This document shows positions 24,828 to 33,211 of a stretch of DNA of 64,000 nucleotides, in pieces. The notes below the pieces were generated by a model. That model ran no database searches. It was given only the letters and a program-made list of their open reading frames with translations, and was not told the DNA's origin. Source of the stretch: Faecalispora jeddahensis (lineage in GTDB: Bacteria; Bacillota; Clostridia; Oscillospirales; Acutalibacteraceae). The position numbers were made by a program, and so were the translations under genes. Numbering within the stretch: the stretch's first letter is position 1; the number at the start of each line of letters is the position of its first letter. Location: assembly GCF_000577335.1 (NCBI RefSeq), contig NZ_CBYL010000013.1, positions 1-64,000 of the forward strand, given 5' to 3'.

Positions 24828-26183
24828 ATGAATGCTGTCAACTCAGGGGACATCTCTTGGATGCTGACCTCTTCCGCTCTTGTTTTAATTATGACCCCCG
24901 GTCTTGCCCTGTTTTACGGGGGAATGGCCGGTCGAAAAAACACAGTCAATACCGTTATGTCGTCCGCTTTTATCATGGGCCTTGCTTCTATTCTTTGGGT
25001 TCTGTTCGGATTTTCCCTGTCCTTCAGCGGCGGAGCCGGGGGAATCATCGGTGATTTCAGCTGGTTCGGCATGAATTTTACAGAGGATTCGGCGGCTGCC
25101 GCTTATGCGCCGACAACCGTGTGTTTTGCAGTATTTCAGATGATGTTTGCCATCATCACTCCCGCTTTGATCACCGGCGCGCTGATCGGCAGAATGCGCT
25201 TTTCCGCTCTGTTTGTTTTCATCGCCCTGTGGTCGGTTCTGGTCTATTATCCGTTGGCGCACATGGTGTGGGGCGGCGGTTACCTGATGGAGCTGGGCGC
25301 GATCGACTTTGCGGGCGGCACAGTGGTTCACATCAGCTCCGGCGTCAGCGCTCTCATGGCCGCTATCTGGCTGGGCGCCCGCAAAAAGACCGAAAAAGAG
25401 GCGGCTCGCCCGCACAATATGCCCTTGGTATTTCTCGGCGCGGCGCTTCTGTGGTTCGGCTGGTTCGGCTTTAACGCAGGCAGCGCGGGCGCGGCCAATA
25501 CTCTGGCAGTACACGCGTTCATGACCACCAACACCGCCTGTGCGGCAGCAATGCTCTCCTGGATGCTGATCGAGAAACTCCGCACAGGGAAGACAACGCT
25601 TGCGGGCGTTTCCACCGGAATCGTCGTCGGTCTGGTTGCCATTACTCCCGGCGCGGGCTTTGTACCGATCTGGGCTTCTCTGGTGATCGGTGCTTTGGTC
25701 AGCCCCATCTGCTATTTCTTCATTACCGTTGTCAAACCCAAGTTCGGCTATGATGATTCTCTGGATGCGTTCGGATGTCACGGCATCGGCGGAGTCTGGG
25801 GCGCAATTGCAACCGGCATCTTCGCGGTAAAGGGCTTCAACCCCGATCCCAGCGCAGATGTGGTACAGTGGAACGGTTTGTTCTTTGGTCAGAGCGAGCT
25901 GTTTGTGCGCCAGCTGATCGCGATCGGCATTACGCTGGTGATTTCTCTGGTCGGCACGGGAATTGCTTTGGGTGTTACTCAGCTGGTCTTGAGAAGAATC
26001 CGTGTCACCCCCGAAGAGGAAGCGCTCGGCCTGGATATTTCCGAGCATGGGGAGCCTGCCTACCCGGCCTTTGACGGGGTGGATTCTGCGAATGCAGGCT
26101 TTGCTTTCACCGGAACCGAGGAGGTTTACTCTGAAAAAGCATCTCATGCGGTAAAAGCGAAAAGTGCCGAACTCCCCGGCTGA
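24828..26183 (+). CDS. amtB: Ammonium transporter AmtB
   Basis: This 451-residue, 11-helix Amt/Rh channel starts with SGDISWMLTSSALVLIMTPGLALFYGG. The twin pore histidines are visible in AGGTVVHISSG and DAFGCHGIGGVWGA. It conducts ammonium into the cell when nitrogen is scarce. The C-terminal extension after SEHGEPAYPAF runs about 40 residues. No glnK/P-II gene is adjacent, although amtB and glnK are often coupled; the P-II partner must be elsewhere. A terminator follows at 26284. Confidence 0.95.
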   Translation: MNAVNSGDISWMLTSSALVLIMTPGLALFYGGMAGRKNTVNTVMSSAFIMGLASILWVLFGFSLSFSGGAGGIIGDFSWFGMNFTEDSAAAAYAPTTVCFAVFQMMFAIITPALITGALIGRMRFSALFVFIALWSVLVYYPLAHMVWGGGYLMELGAIDFAGGTVVHISSGVSALMAAIWLGARKKTEKEAARPHNMPLVFLGAALLWFGWFGFNAGSAGAANTLAVHAFMTTNTACAAAMLSWMLIEKLRTGKTTLAGVSTGIVVGLVAITPGAGFVPIWASLVIGALVSPICYFFITVVKPKFGYDDSLDAFGCHGIGGVWGAIATGIFAVKGFNPDPSADVVQWNGLFFGQSELFVRQLIAIGITLVISLVGTGIALGVTQLVLRRIRVTPEEEALGLDISEHGEPAYPAFDGVDSANAGFAFTGTEEVYSEKASHAVKAKSAELPG

Positions 26184-26283
26184 CCAATCGCTTTAAGGAT
26201 GTATACAGTGTGTGCAAGTCCATCTAACAATTGCTTATAAGACCTTTTTATAGAAACTACTCCTCTTCCGCCGAAAGGCGGGG

Positions 26284-26321
26284 AAAAGCCCGCGGCCTCC
26301 CCATAGCCGCGGGCTTTTTCT
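26284..26321 (+). terminator. Intrinsic terminator after amtB
   Basis: AAAAGCCCGCGGC and GCCGCGGGCTTTTT form a GC-rich stem with a following T-run. Confidence 0.9.
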
Positions 26322-26593
26322 GTGCGCCGGCACAAGTGATCTTTCGATATGTTTTTTATTTTCAAAATTTTGATATTTTGGAACAAAGTCCCAGTCCGCT
26401 TTTTTCTGTGCGGCTCATGGAATCATCCGCTGAAATCTTTTGAAAAATCATGATGCTTATTCAGACTAAGATTTTACATTGCGATTGCCATGCAAATAAT
26501 TGCCTCGAAAAACGCTGTGTTTCAGACCATGCGGCAGGAAATAATAGAATTGGGCCAATCGGCGGGTTGAAAATGAAAAGGGAAAGGCAAATT

Positions 26594-26752
26594 ATGGATA
26601 ATAATAAGAACAGAATGAAGGACAGACCGAAAAGCAATCCGGAGCTCAGAAAAATGAAGCCCCGGGAAAATTCAGACGTTGGGATCATCAATGGCAAAAA
26701 AATAGGACCGCATGACGCCGGATTTGAAAAAACGAAGGAGGACATGAGATGA
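26594..26752 (+). CDS. Small Lys/Arg-rich hypothetical protein
   Basis: From ATG 26594, seven bases after GGAAAGG, a 52-residue highly charged soluble protein is encoded (MDNNKNRMKDRPKSNPEL at the start). I do not recognise it. Its stop overlaps the start of the following HMA-like gene (ATGA), which supports real translation. The first and third genes of this trio share an Asn/Lys-rich start but no clear homology. Confidence 0.55.
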   Translation: MDNNKNRMKDRPKSNPELRKMKPRENSDVGIINGKKIGPHDAGFEKTKEDMR

Positions 26753-26958
26753 ACACCATGCTTTGCAGTGTGTCAGGTCTTCAGAATAAGGAAGGCAAAA
26801 CCCAGATCAAAAACGCGCTCAACAAGATCAAGGGGGTCAATCAGGTTGGGGTCAACCTCGTTACAGGCAGCATACAAGTCAAATACAATGAGCCCGCAAC
26901 GGAAATGGAGCTGAAAAACTGCATTGAAAACACGGGCTTCCGGATTGAATACGAATAG
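26749..26958 (+). CDS. HMA-like domain protein without CxxC
   Basis: This 69-residue protein has the beta-alpha-beta-beta-alpha-beta pattern of heavy-metal-associated (HMA) domains: CSVSGLQNKEGKTQIKNALNKIKGVNQVGVNLVTGSIQVKY and the terminal GFRIEYE. The usual G-M-x-C-x-x-C metal site is replaced by GLQNKEGK, so metal transfer as in CopZ is unlikely. It is the central gene of three tiny translationally linked genes. A protein-protein role is possible; unknown. Confidence 0.75.
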   Translation: MNTMLCSVSGLQNKEGKTQIKNALNKIKGVNQVGVNLVTGSIQVKYNEPATEMELKNCIENTGFRIEYE

Positions 26959-26967
26959 GAGATTATT

Positions 26968-27126
26968 ATGGCTGATAATAAAAAGAAAAGTACAAAGAAC
27001 GGAAAAAAACAAGATGGAAAATTCCGTTCCAAAAATGTGAAGCATGATCCCAGTGCGGAAAGCGCAAGGGCGGTTTTCGGCCTGAGAGAGCCGGAGCAAA
27101 CGGATAACAGGCATTTATCGATCTAA
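26968..27126 (+). CDS. Small basic hypothetical protein, 52 residues
   Basis: ATG 26968 follows AGGAGAT and opens a frame of 52 codons beginning MADNKKKSTKNGKKQDGK and ending EPEQTDNRHLSI. It begins nine bases after the HMA-like gene and ends at a strong terminator (27125-27164). Lys/Arg-rich, no hydrophobic segment, no recognised family. Confidence 0.6.
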   Translation: MADNKKKSTKNGKKQDGKFRSKNVKHDPSAESARAVFGLREPEQTDNRHLSI

Positions 27127-27164
27127 AAAAACCGGTGAACCATATCTTGGTTCACCGGTTTTTT
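27125..27164. terminator. Terminator between the small-gene trio and ireB
   Basis: AAAAAACCGGTGAACCA and its complement form a stem with T6 on the plus side and A6 on the other, so it can serve both convergent transcripts. Confidence 0.9.
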
Positions 27165-27176
27165 ACATATCGATAT

Positions 27177-27422
27177 TTATTCCCCTAAATAGGATTTCAG
27201 CAGCACCTGCAATAATTCGTCACGGTCAATGCGGCGAATCAGGCTGCGGGCGTTGTTATGCGCCGTGATATACGTAGGATCCTCAGAGAGGATGTACCCT
27301 ACAATCTGATTGATCGGGTTATATCCTTTTTCTTTCAAAGCATCGTAGACAGTGGTCAGGATAATTTTAATATCCTCTTCACGGTCGCCGGGAAAGGAAA
27401 AAGTCATCGTTTTATCGAACAT
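27177..27422 (-). CDS. ireB: IreB family regulatory protein (UPF0297)
   Basis: This 81-residue protein contains [51 protein letters not shown], the nearly invariant core of UPF0297/IreB. In Enterococcus IreB is phosphorylated by the Ser/Thr kinase IreK and dampens cephalosporin resistance. The start is placed at ATG 27422 ([12 protein letters not shown]); the longer frame adds residues not found in the family. It often sits next to the RNase H-fold resolvase gene ruvX and to UPF0473, but neither is here. Confidence 0.93.
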   Translation of the reverse strand: MFDKTMTFSFPGDREEDIKIILTTVYDALKEKGYNPINQIVGYILSEDPTYITAHNNARSLIRRIDRDELLQVLLKSYLGE

Positions 27423-27519
27423 GGATACACCTCCAGTATGATAATCATACAATATTTCACGGTGGAAAACAAGGGGATTTCGTGACAAAAATCGAAACGG
27501 ATTTGATTTGTCCTGAAAA

Positions 27520-29898
27520 TCAGGAGCGCAGCAGTGCGCCGATTTTCTCCAGCTCCTGGAACACCTTTTTCATCACAGAGCTGGTGGCCTCTTCGTTGAG
27601 CGTGCCTTCGCCGGAACGAAGAACCAGGCTGAACGCCACGCTCTTTTTGCCGGCCTCGATCTGCTCGCCCTTATACACATCGAACAGGCGGACGCTTTCC
27701 AGCAGCTTGCCTGCGCCGCGCACTATAGCCTTCTGCAGGTCGCGCACCGGAATCTCGTCGCTGCAGATCAGTGCCAGGTCACGGGTGACCGCCGGGAACT
27801 TCGGCAGGGGCGTATAGTGCTTTTCGGTCTGCGCGCAGCGGAACATCAGGTCAAGGTCAAGCGTAAAGCTGTAAACACGCTCGCCGATGCCGTAATTCTC
27901 CTGCACCTGGGGATGAATCTCACCCAGAACGCCAAGGCGTTCGCCATCGATCGTGAGCACCGCGCAGCGGCCGGGATGATAGCTGAACTCCTCCGACGCG
28001 GCGGCAATATCCCACCCGGTGACGCCGACGCGTTCCAGCAGGTCTTCGACGATGCCCTTCAGGGTGAAGAAGTCCGCATCGTTTCCGTACAGGCCGGCGA
28101 TGAGCACCTTGCGCTCTACGGGCAGCTTGTCGGGCTCGGTGGGCAGGTATTCTCTGGCGGGTTCAAACAGAGCGGCAGCCGCGTTGCGGTTGTTGTAGTT
28201 TTTCGCCAGAATCTCCATCATGGAGGGCAGCGCCACCGTACGCATCATGCTTGTGTCCTCGCCCAGCGGGTTCGAGATCACAACAGAGCGGCGCAGAGGG
28301 GAATCCACAGGCATGCGGATTTTATCGTAATACTTGGGGCTGATGAAGGAATACGTGGTGATCTCGCTCAAGCCCAGCGCCAGCATTGCGCTGCTGACTG
28401 CGGAATCAAATCTCTGGCGGGCGCTGAATTTGCCCTGTGCTCCGCCGGGAAGGCTCTGGCTCGGAATGTTATTATACCCATAAAAACGGGCGATTTCCTC
28501 GGCAATATCCGCTTTGTGCTGCAGGTCGGGGCGGAACGTCGGCACAACGACGGTGTCGCCGTCCAGACGGCAGCCGATGCGGCCAAGGATTTCCTCCATC
28601 TGCGCTGCGGAAAGCTCGCACCCGAGGAAGCGATTGATCCAGTCTGCCTCAAGAGGAATGCGGCGCGGCTGAACCTCGATTGTGCCGTCCATCATTACAT
28701 CGTCCAGCACGTCGCCGGCATCGAGCAGCTCAACGAGCTCGCAGGCGCGTTCCAGCGCGGGCAGGCAGTTGTTGGGGTCAAGTCCCTTTTCAAAGCGGGA
28801 GGAAGCGTCGGTGCGCATGCCAAGCGCTTTTGCGGTCAGGCGGACAGAAACGGCGTCGAAGCACGCGGATTCAAACACAATCGTCGTGGTGTCGTCCATG
28901 ATGCCGCTGTATTCGCCGCCCATTACGCCCGCCACGGCGACCGGCTTGGCTGCGTCGGCAATCACCAGGTTGCTTTCATTCAGCTTGCGCTCCACGCCGT
29001 CCAGTGTCGTGATGCTTTCTCCGGCCTTCGCGCGGCGCACGCGGATGTTTCCCTGCTCTACAAAGCGCAGGTCAAAGGCGTGCATGGGCTGGCCATATTC
29101 GAGCATGACATAGTTGGTGATGTCTACAATGTTGTTAATGGGGCGCACGCCCATCACGCGCAGGCGCTCCCGCATCCAGCGGGGAGAGGGCTTCACCCGC
29201 ACATTTTTGACAATGCGCGCACAGTAGGCAGAGCAAAGGTCAGACGCCTCGATCGCGACGTCCAAAAGCTCCTTTCCGCTGCCGTGGCCGCCCTTTACAA
29301 CCGGGGTGTGCAGAGTCAGCGGCTTCTGGAAGGTGGCAGCCACTTCGCGCGCCAGACCGATCACAGAAAAGCAGTCGGGGCGGTTCGAGGTGATCTCAAA
29401 TTCCACCTGCGTGTCGTCAAGGCCAATCGCCTGCTGAATCGGGTCGCCGGGCTTGCAGTCCTCCTGCAGCACGAAAATGCCGTTTTCAATCGCATAGGGG
29501 AAGTCGTTCAGCGTCAGGCCCAGCTCGCTCAGGGAGCACAGCATGCCAAAGCTCTCTACACCGCGCAGCTTGCCTTTTTTGATTTTTACGCCGTTCGGCA
29601 GGGTAGAGCCGTGCAGCGCCGCAGGAACCAGATCGTTTTCCTTCAGGTTCTGCGCACCGGTCACGATCTGAACCGGCTCGATTTCACCGACATCAACCGA
29701 GCAGATCAGCAGGTGATCCGAATCGGGGTGCGGCGTAATCGACAGTACGCGGCCGACGACGACCTTGTCAATGTCGGTTCCCTCTGTGTGGTATTCTTCT
29801 ACTTTCGAGCCGGAAATCGTAACTGCCTCCGTGAAATCACGCATGGGCATCGGGTCCAGCGCAACAAATTCCTTTAACCATTTCATCGAAAGATTCAT
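27520..29898 (-). CDS. pheT: Phenylalanyl-tRNA synthetase beta subunit
   Basis: This 792-residue subunit of the (alpha-beta)2 enzyme charges tRNA-Phe. Domains in order: tRNA-binding EMAP-like domain (about 40-150, [25 protein letters not shown]), B3/B4 editing domain (about 210-390), B5 (about 405-470), catalytic-like core and C-terminal ferredoxin-like anticodon domain (ending [27 protein letters not shown]). The length is normal. A GGAGGTGAGCACAGA ribosome site precedes the ATG. It is 14 bp downstream of pheS in a T-box-controlled operon. Confidence 0.97.
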   Translation of the reverse strand: MNLSMKWLKEFVALDPMPMRDFTEAVTISGSKVEEYHTEGTDIDKVVVGRVLSITPHPDSDHLLICSVDVGEIEPVQIVTGAQNLKENDLVPAALHGSTLPNGVKIKKGKLRGVESFGMLCSLSELGLTLNDFPYAIENGIFVLQEDCKPGDPIQQAIGLDDTQVEFEITSNRPDCFSVIGLAREVAATFQKPLTLHTPVVKGGHGSGKELLDVAIEASDLCSAYCARIVKNVRVKPSPRWMRERLRVMGVRPINNIVDITNYVMLEYGQPMHAFDLRFVEQGNIRVRRAKAGESITTLDGVERKLNESNLVIADAAKPVAVAGVMGGEYSGIMDDTTTIVFESACFDAVSVRLTAKALGMRTDASSRFEKGLDPNNCLPALERACELVELLDAGDVLDDVMMDGTIEVQPRRIPLEADWINRFLGCELSAAQMEEILGRIGCRLDGDTVVVPTFRPDLQHKADIAEEIARFYGYNNIPSQSLPGGAQGKFSARQRFDSAVSSAMLALGLSEITTYSFISPKYYDKIRMPVDSPLRRSVVISNPLGEDTSMMRTVALPSMMEILAKNYNNRNAAAALFEPAREYLPTEPDKLPVERKVLIAGLYGNDADFFTLKGIVEDLLERVGVTGWDIAAASEEFSYHPGRCAVLTIDGERLGVLGEIHPQVQENYGIGERVYSFTLDLDLMFRCAQTEKHYTPLPKFPAVTRDLALICSDEIPVRDLQKAIVRGAGKLLESVRLFDVYKGEQIEAGKKSVAFSLVLRSGEGTLNEEATSSVMKKVFQELEKIGALLRS

Positions 29899-29912
29899 TC
29901 TGTGCTCACCTC

Positions 29913-30932
29913 CTAAAACTGCTTCAAGAATCGGATGTCGTTCTCATAGAATAGACGCAGATCGTCAATGTTGTAGCGGCGCATGACGACGCGCTCCAGG
30001 CCCATGCCGAGCGCAAAGCCGCTGTACACCTCTGGGTCGATGCCGCAGTTCGAGAGCACCTTCGGGTGTACCATGCCGCAGCCCAGAATTTCGATCCAGC
30101 CCTCGCCTTTGCACAGGCGGCAGCCCTCGCCGTGGCAGTTAAAGCACTGCACATCCACCTCGGCGGACGGTTCTGTAAACGGGAAGTGATGCGGGCGGAA
30201 ACGCACGACGGAATCCTCGCCGTACAGGCGCTTGACAAAGGTTTCGAGCGTATCCTTCAGGTTTGCGAAGGTGATGCCCTTATCCACAACAAGTCCCTCG
30301 ATCTGGTGGAACAGCGGGGAGTGGGTGGCGTCCACCGCGTCGGAGCGGTACACGCGGCCGGGCGAAATGATGCGGATCGGCGGCTGTGTTTTCTCCATCA
30401 CGCGCACCTGTACGGGGGAGGTCTGCGTGCGCAGAACGATATTGTCGTTGATATAGAAGGTATCCTGCGTGTCGCGCGCGGGGTGATTTTTGGGGATGTT
30501 CAGCGCCTCAAAGTTGTAGTAGTCGTACTCTACCTCGGGGCCGTCTACGATTTCAAAGCCCATGCCGACGAAAATTTCTTTGATTTCGTCCAGTACGATC
30601 GAGAGCGGGTGTTTCGCACCCAGCTCGTGATGCTTGCCGGGCAGAGTCACATCCAGTTTTTCCTGCTCCAGACGTGCCTGCACAACCTGATCCTTCAGCT
30701 CGGAGGCGCGTTTCGTCAGTTCCTCCTCAATCAGAGAGCGAACCTGATTGGCCAGTTGGCCAATCACCGGACGCTCTTCGGCGGAAAGGCCGCCCATCTG
30801 CTTCAAAATAGAGGTCAGCTCGCCCTTTTTGCCCAGGTATTTGACCCGAAGCGTTTCCAGAACCTGCTGTCCCTTTGCCTGGGCCAGCTCTTTTACCGCA
30901 CTGTCGCGGATGGCTTCCAGCTGCTGCTTCAT
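29913..30932 (-). CDS. pheS: Phenylalanyl-tRNA synthetase alpha subunit
   Basis: This 339-residue subunit has an N-terminal coiled coil that binds tRNA and a class II aminoacylation core. Motif 2 and following blocks are visible ([45 protein letters not shown]) and motif 3 is [22 protein letters not shown]. It forms phenylalanyl-adenylate and transfers it to tRNA-Phe. It is first in the operon behind a phenylalanine T-box. Confidence 0.97.
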   Translation of the reverse strand: MKQQLEAIRDSAVKELAQAKGQQVLETLRVKYLGKKGELTSILKQMGGLSAEERPVIGQLANQVRSLIEEELTKRASELKDQVVQARLEQEKLDVTLPGKHHELGAKHPLSIVLDEIKEIFVGMGFEIVDGPEVEYDYYNFEALNIPKNHPARDTQDTFYINDNIVLRTQTSPVQVRVMEKTQPPIRIISPGRVYRSDAVDATHSPLFHQIEGLVVDKGITFANLKDTLETFVKRLYGEDSVVRFRPHHFPFTEPSAEVDVQCFNCHGEGCRLCKGEGWIEILGCGMVHPKVLSNCGIDPEVYSGFALGMGLERVVMRRYNIDDLRLFYENDIRFLKQF

Positions 30933-31077
30933 GAATATTCTTCCTTTCGGTGTGTTTTGTGGGAGTGCCGCATTACGAAATAAGTGCTTCGATTTCTTTT
31001 TCGCAAAAGAAGAAAAAAATCGCTGGTCTTTCAGTACTTTGCCGTGCGTGTTTCGCTTGAGAACAAATACGCGGAAA

Positions 31078-31335
31078 TAAAAAAGCCTTCGTCCCCTTAT
31101 GAAAAAGGGACGAAGGCAAAACTCCTCCGCGGTACCACCCTGATTTTTGAATCCTCAAACACTTTTGCGGCCTGTAACGGTGCCTTCCGTCGCCGCCTAC
31201 TTACAATAGGTTCAGCAGCGCCGCTCCAAAGGGAACTTCTCCGAAATCTATCCGCAAGCATGCTTCCAGCCCATGGCACGCTCTCTCTGTCCGGGGAAAA
31301 ACGGGTACTTTCCTTTTTCTTCGCGTTATTTATAT
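31078..31335 (-). ncRNA. T-box riboswitch of pheST (Phe specifier)
   Basis: On the minus strand the leader carries the T-box bulge sequence GGGTGGTACCGCGG (complement at about 31121-31135), which pairs with the uncharged tRNA end, then a terminator whose arms GCCTTCGTCCC and GGGACGAAGGC are followed by TTTTT (about 31080-31116). The upstream stem I region includes AGAGAG and a UUC at 31245-31243 that fits a phenylalanine specifier codon, agreeing with the downstream genes. Uncharged tRNA-Phe would favour the antiterminator and expression of pheST. Confidence 0.93.
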
Positions 31336-31337
31336 TC

Positions 31338-31366
31338 AATATATCACGCCCGGAATATTTTTTCAA
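31338..31366 (-). promoter_or_regulatory. Promoter of the pheST T-box transcript
   Basis: On the minus strand TTGAAA (31366-31361) and TATATT (31343-31338) are 17 bp apart, just before the T-box leader. Confidence 0.7.
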
Positions 31367-31603
31367 GGGGCAAAAGTCTGCTGTTTTGCACTGTTTTGCA
31401 CAAGATCGCAAAAATAGAATGCGATTGGACAATTCAGAAAAAATAAGAATTGGCGCTTCGCTGGTTGGAGGCCAAAATCCTTTCAACAATTTTCCGGTAC
31501 ACCGATTCACTGCCTTGCTTCCTATGAATTTCTTTGTGATTTCACTGTCCGGCTCCTGTGACAATCCTGCAATTTTGTTTTCTCACAGATATCATTGCGA
31601 TAC

Positions 31604-31632
31604 TTGACAAAAGCGTATGGCAACCATATACT
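31604..31632 (+). promoter_or_regulatory. Strong promoter overlapping a 19-bp operator, MarR gene
   Basis: TTGACA (31604-31609) and TATACT (31627-31632) are 17 bp apart. Between them lies GCGTAT-N7-ATATAC (31613-31631), a near-copy of two perfect sites at 32126 and 32438. The first ATG of the MarR frame (31633) directly follows the -10 box. Confidence 0.75.
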
Positions 31633-31638
31633 ATGGAC

Positions 31639-32112
31639 ATGGATAAAATGATAAACGACAAACATGAAATTGCGTACAAATCTCTGCATTTAGCGCTTGC
31701 CTTAGTTGATCTGGATAAAAAGACCCGTTATTACGGGACAGATGTGCCGATTTTTCACTCTGAAATACATGTCATCATGGCCATCGCCGAGCATCCTGGT
31801 ATTCATGTGGGCGGTTTGGCAGATATACTGGGAGTAACAAAAGGCGCTGTTTCTGAAATCCTTAAAAAACTGGAGAGAAAGGCTCTGGTAATAAAGGAAA
31901 TTGATGATCTTAATTTATCCAGGTATTCATTGAACCTGACTGAAAAGGGTAAAAAGGCACATAACAACCATATGCATTACCATGCTGTTTTAAATAGTAT
32001 GGTAGAAGATGAGCTAAAAAATGCTTCCGAACAGGAATTGGCGTTTCTAATAAACTTTTTGTCGTCCCTGATAAACAGGGTGAAATTTTTCAATGAAAAT
32101 TTTGATGAATAA
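31639..32112 (+). CDS. MarR family regulator
   Basis: A 157-residue (from ATG 31639) MarR-type winged-helix protein has IHVIMAIAEHPGIHVGGLADILGVTKGAVSEILKKLERKALVIKEIDDLNLSRYSLNLTEKGKKAHNNH (about residues 42-115), flanked by dimerisation helices. The promoter's -10 box ends at 31632, so ATG 31633 cannot be in the transcript; 31639 would be leaderless and 31648 nearly so. No Shine-Dalgarno site precedes any of them. It probably binds the GCGTAT-N7-ATACGC palindrome in its own promoter. Ligand unknown. Confidence 0.85.
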   Translation: MDKMINDKHEIAYKSLHLALALVDLDKKTRYYGTDVPIFHSEIHVIMAIAEHPGIHVGGLADILGVTKGAVSEILKKLERKALVIKEIDDLNLSRYSLNLTEKGKKAHNNHMHYHAVLNSMVEDELKNASEQELAFLINFLSSLINRVKFFNENFDE

Positions 32113-32125
32113 AATTTTTGCGCGA

Positions 32126-32144
32126 GCGTATAGCTGCTATACGC
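32126..32144. promoter_or_regulatory. 19-bp palindrome GCGTAT-N7-ATACGC, copy 2
   Basis: Perfect 6-bp arms with a 7-bp centre lie 14 bp after the MarR stop codon, followed by ATTTTTTAAT. It may be an operator, or also serve as a short terminator. Same arms and spacing as 32438-32456. Confidence 0.55.
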
Positions 32145-32160
32145 ATTTTTTAATATCGTT

Positions 32161-32180
32161 ATGTTAGAAGGTGCTAACAT
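32161..32180. promoter_or_regulatory. Palindrome ATGTTAG-N6-CTAACAT
   Basis: Perfect 7-bp arms lie between the MarR gene and the small ORF. This is a different sequence from the GCGTAT sites. Possible binding site for a second regulator such as the DtxR-like protein encoded downstream; inferred. Confidence 0.4.
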
Positions 32181-32278
32181 CAAAAAGAAAAAATCTTCAA
32201 AGTCCTCTATGGCTTCTGGTAATAGTGAAATGAGTGAGCAGGGGCACAGGGAGAAAGGGATTGAAGCGGAGGAAAAGA

Positions 32279-32530
32279 ATGTATGCGCCGTTTACAATTC
32301 TTTCATTTCGTGCATTTCTTTTCCGCTTTACCTGTATGGTTGCCCAATGTTTCCGCAGGCTCGTTCTTTTGATCATAAGCAGGAAAAAGAAGAAGCTGAT
32401 AAACTCTTTCAAAAGAAAAACGAATGAATCTATCCGGGCGTATCGCACAGATACGCATTTTATCTTCGATTCACATAAGGGGGATCAGTGGTGGGTAAAA
32501 ATACATGTTCTCATCCGGGGAAGAAAATGA
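32279..32530 (+). CDS. Small basic, possibly membrane-associated protein
   Basis: ATG 32279 lies six bases after a perfect GGAGG and opens an 83-codon frame whose stop overlaps the ATG of the DtxR-like gene (ATGA), a pattern of real coupled genes. The N-terminal part is hydrophobic (APFTILSFRAFLFRFTCMVAQCFRRLVLLIIS) and is followed by Lys/Arg-rich sequence. I know no family for it. An alternative 29-codon frame begins three bases later at 32282. Given its neighbours a role in metal or stress response is possible but unproven. Confidence 0.45.
   Translation: MYAPFTILSFRAFLFRFTCMVAQCFRRLVLLIISRKKKKLINSFKRKTNESIRAYRTDTHFIFDSHKGDQWWVKIHVLIRGRK
32438..32456. promoter_or_regulatory. 19-bp palindrome GCGTAT-N7-ATACGC, copy 3
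   Basis: Perfect 6-bp arms with a 7-bp centre lie 71 bp upstream of the DtxR-like start, inside the small ORF. Same architecture as copies at 31613 and 32126. Confidence 0.55.
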
Positions 32531-32925
32531 GCCCTTCCAAGGAGGAATATTTAAAAGCGATCTATCAGTTGTCGGAAAAGGCGCGGTTCGTCCGTTCCAT
32601 TGATCTTGCTGTTTATTTGGGAGTTTCAAAGCCCAGTGTGAATAGTGCTGTAACTGCATTACAGGAAGAGGGATTCGTTGTAAAGCCCTTGCACGGTGAA
32701 ATCTGCCTCACTGATAAAGGACAAAAGCAAGGGCAAATCATTACAGCAAAGTTTCAGCTGATCAAACAACTATTGATTCACTATTGCGATGTGAATGAGC
32801 AAACGGCAAGCGAAGATGCGTGTAAAATGGAGCATCTCATCAGCGATGAAACTGCTTTTGCTTTGAAAAATGTTTTAAACAAGTGTGAAAGATCCTTCTC
32901 GAACAATAAAGAATTGAAAAAGTAA
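32527..32925 (+). CDS. DtxR/MntR-like metal-dependent regulator
   Basis: This 132-residue protein (ATG 32527; GTG 32488 is an alternative) has the DtxR winged helix SKEEYLKAIYQLSEKARFVRSIDLAVYLGVSKPSVNSAVTALQEEGFV and a dimerisation domain. The metal motif EDACKMEH parallels DEACRWEH of DtxR, keeping Cys, Glu and His of the primary site. The ancillary site is lost: the usual RHxLxE segment reads KFQLIKQ. It lacks the SH3-like third domain, like MntR. It probably senses Fe or Mn; no transporter gene is adjacent. Confidence 0.85.
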   Translation: MSPSKEEYLKAIYQLSEKARFVRSIDLAVYLGVSKPSVNSAVTALQEEGFVVKPLHGEICLTDKGQKQGQIITAKFQLIKQLLIHYCDVNEQTASEDACKMEHLISDETAFALKNVLNKCERSFSNNKELKK

Positions 32926-33211
32926 TCCTCCGTTTCAAATTGTCCGATTTGGGTACTGAAGAAAAGTGCAGGTATTTTCAGGAGGAACTGATTCATGAAT
33001 CAATGAAGTGGTGCGGACTGTCATTGAGAAAGAGATACGAAAGTCCGCTGTTTTGCACAAGCCCGGGGCAGAAAAGCGATGCCGCTTCGGCGGCTGTAAC
33101 GAAGATCGAAATAAAATTTTGAATTTATGTCCGTTTGTGGTAGAATAAAGCGGTATTTGTATAGAACGGGCGGGGGATTCCGCCCCTTAGAAGTAACGGA
33201 GGAAACAGCAC
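32926..33211 (+). other. Intergenic region upstream of the ABC-F gene
   Basis: A 60-codon frame (32940-33122) has no family or ribosome site and is not called. TAGAAT at about 33142 may be the -10 box for the ABC-F gene, whose ribosome site GGAGG lies just before ATG 33212. Confidence 0.35.

Noticed and set aside
27817-29877. 686-codon plus-strand frame
   Set aside because: It is the shadow of pheT; the minus-strand protein has all PheT domains.
32161-32427. 88-codon frame between the MarR and DtxR-like genes
   Set aside because: Begins on a palindrome without ribosome site and overlaps the better supported 83-codon ORF at 32279.
32940-33122. 60-codon frame before the ABC-F gene
   Set aside because: No ribosome site or recognisable family; the region is better read as leader and promoter.
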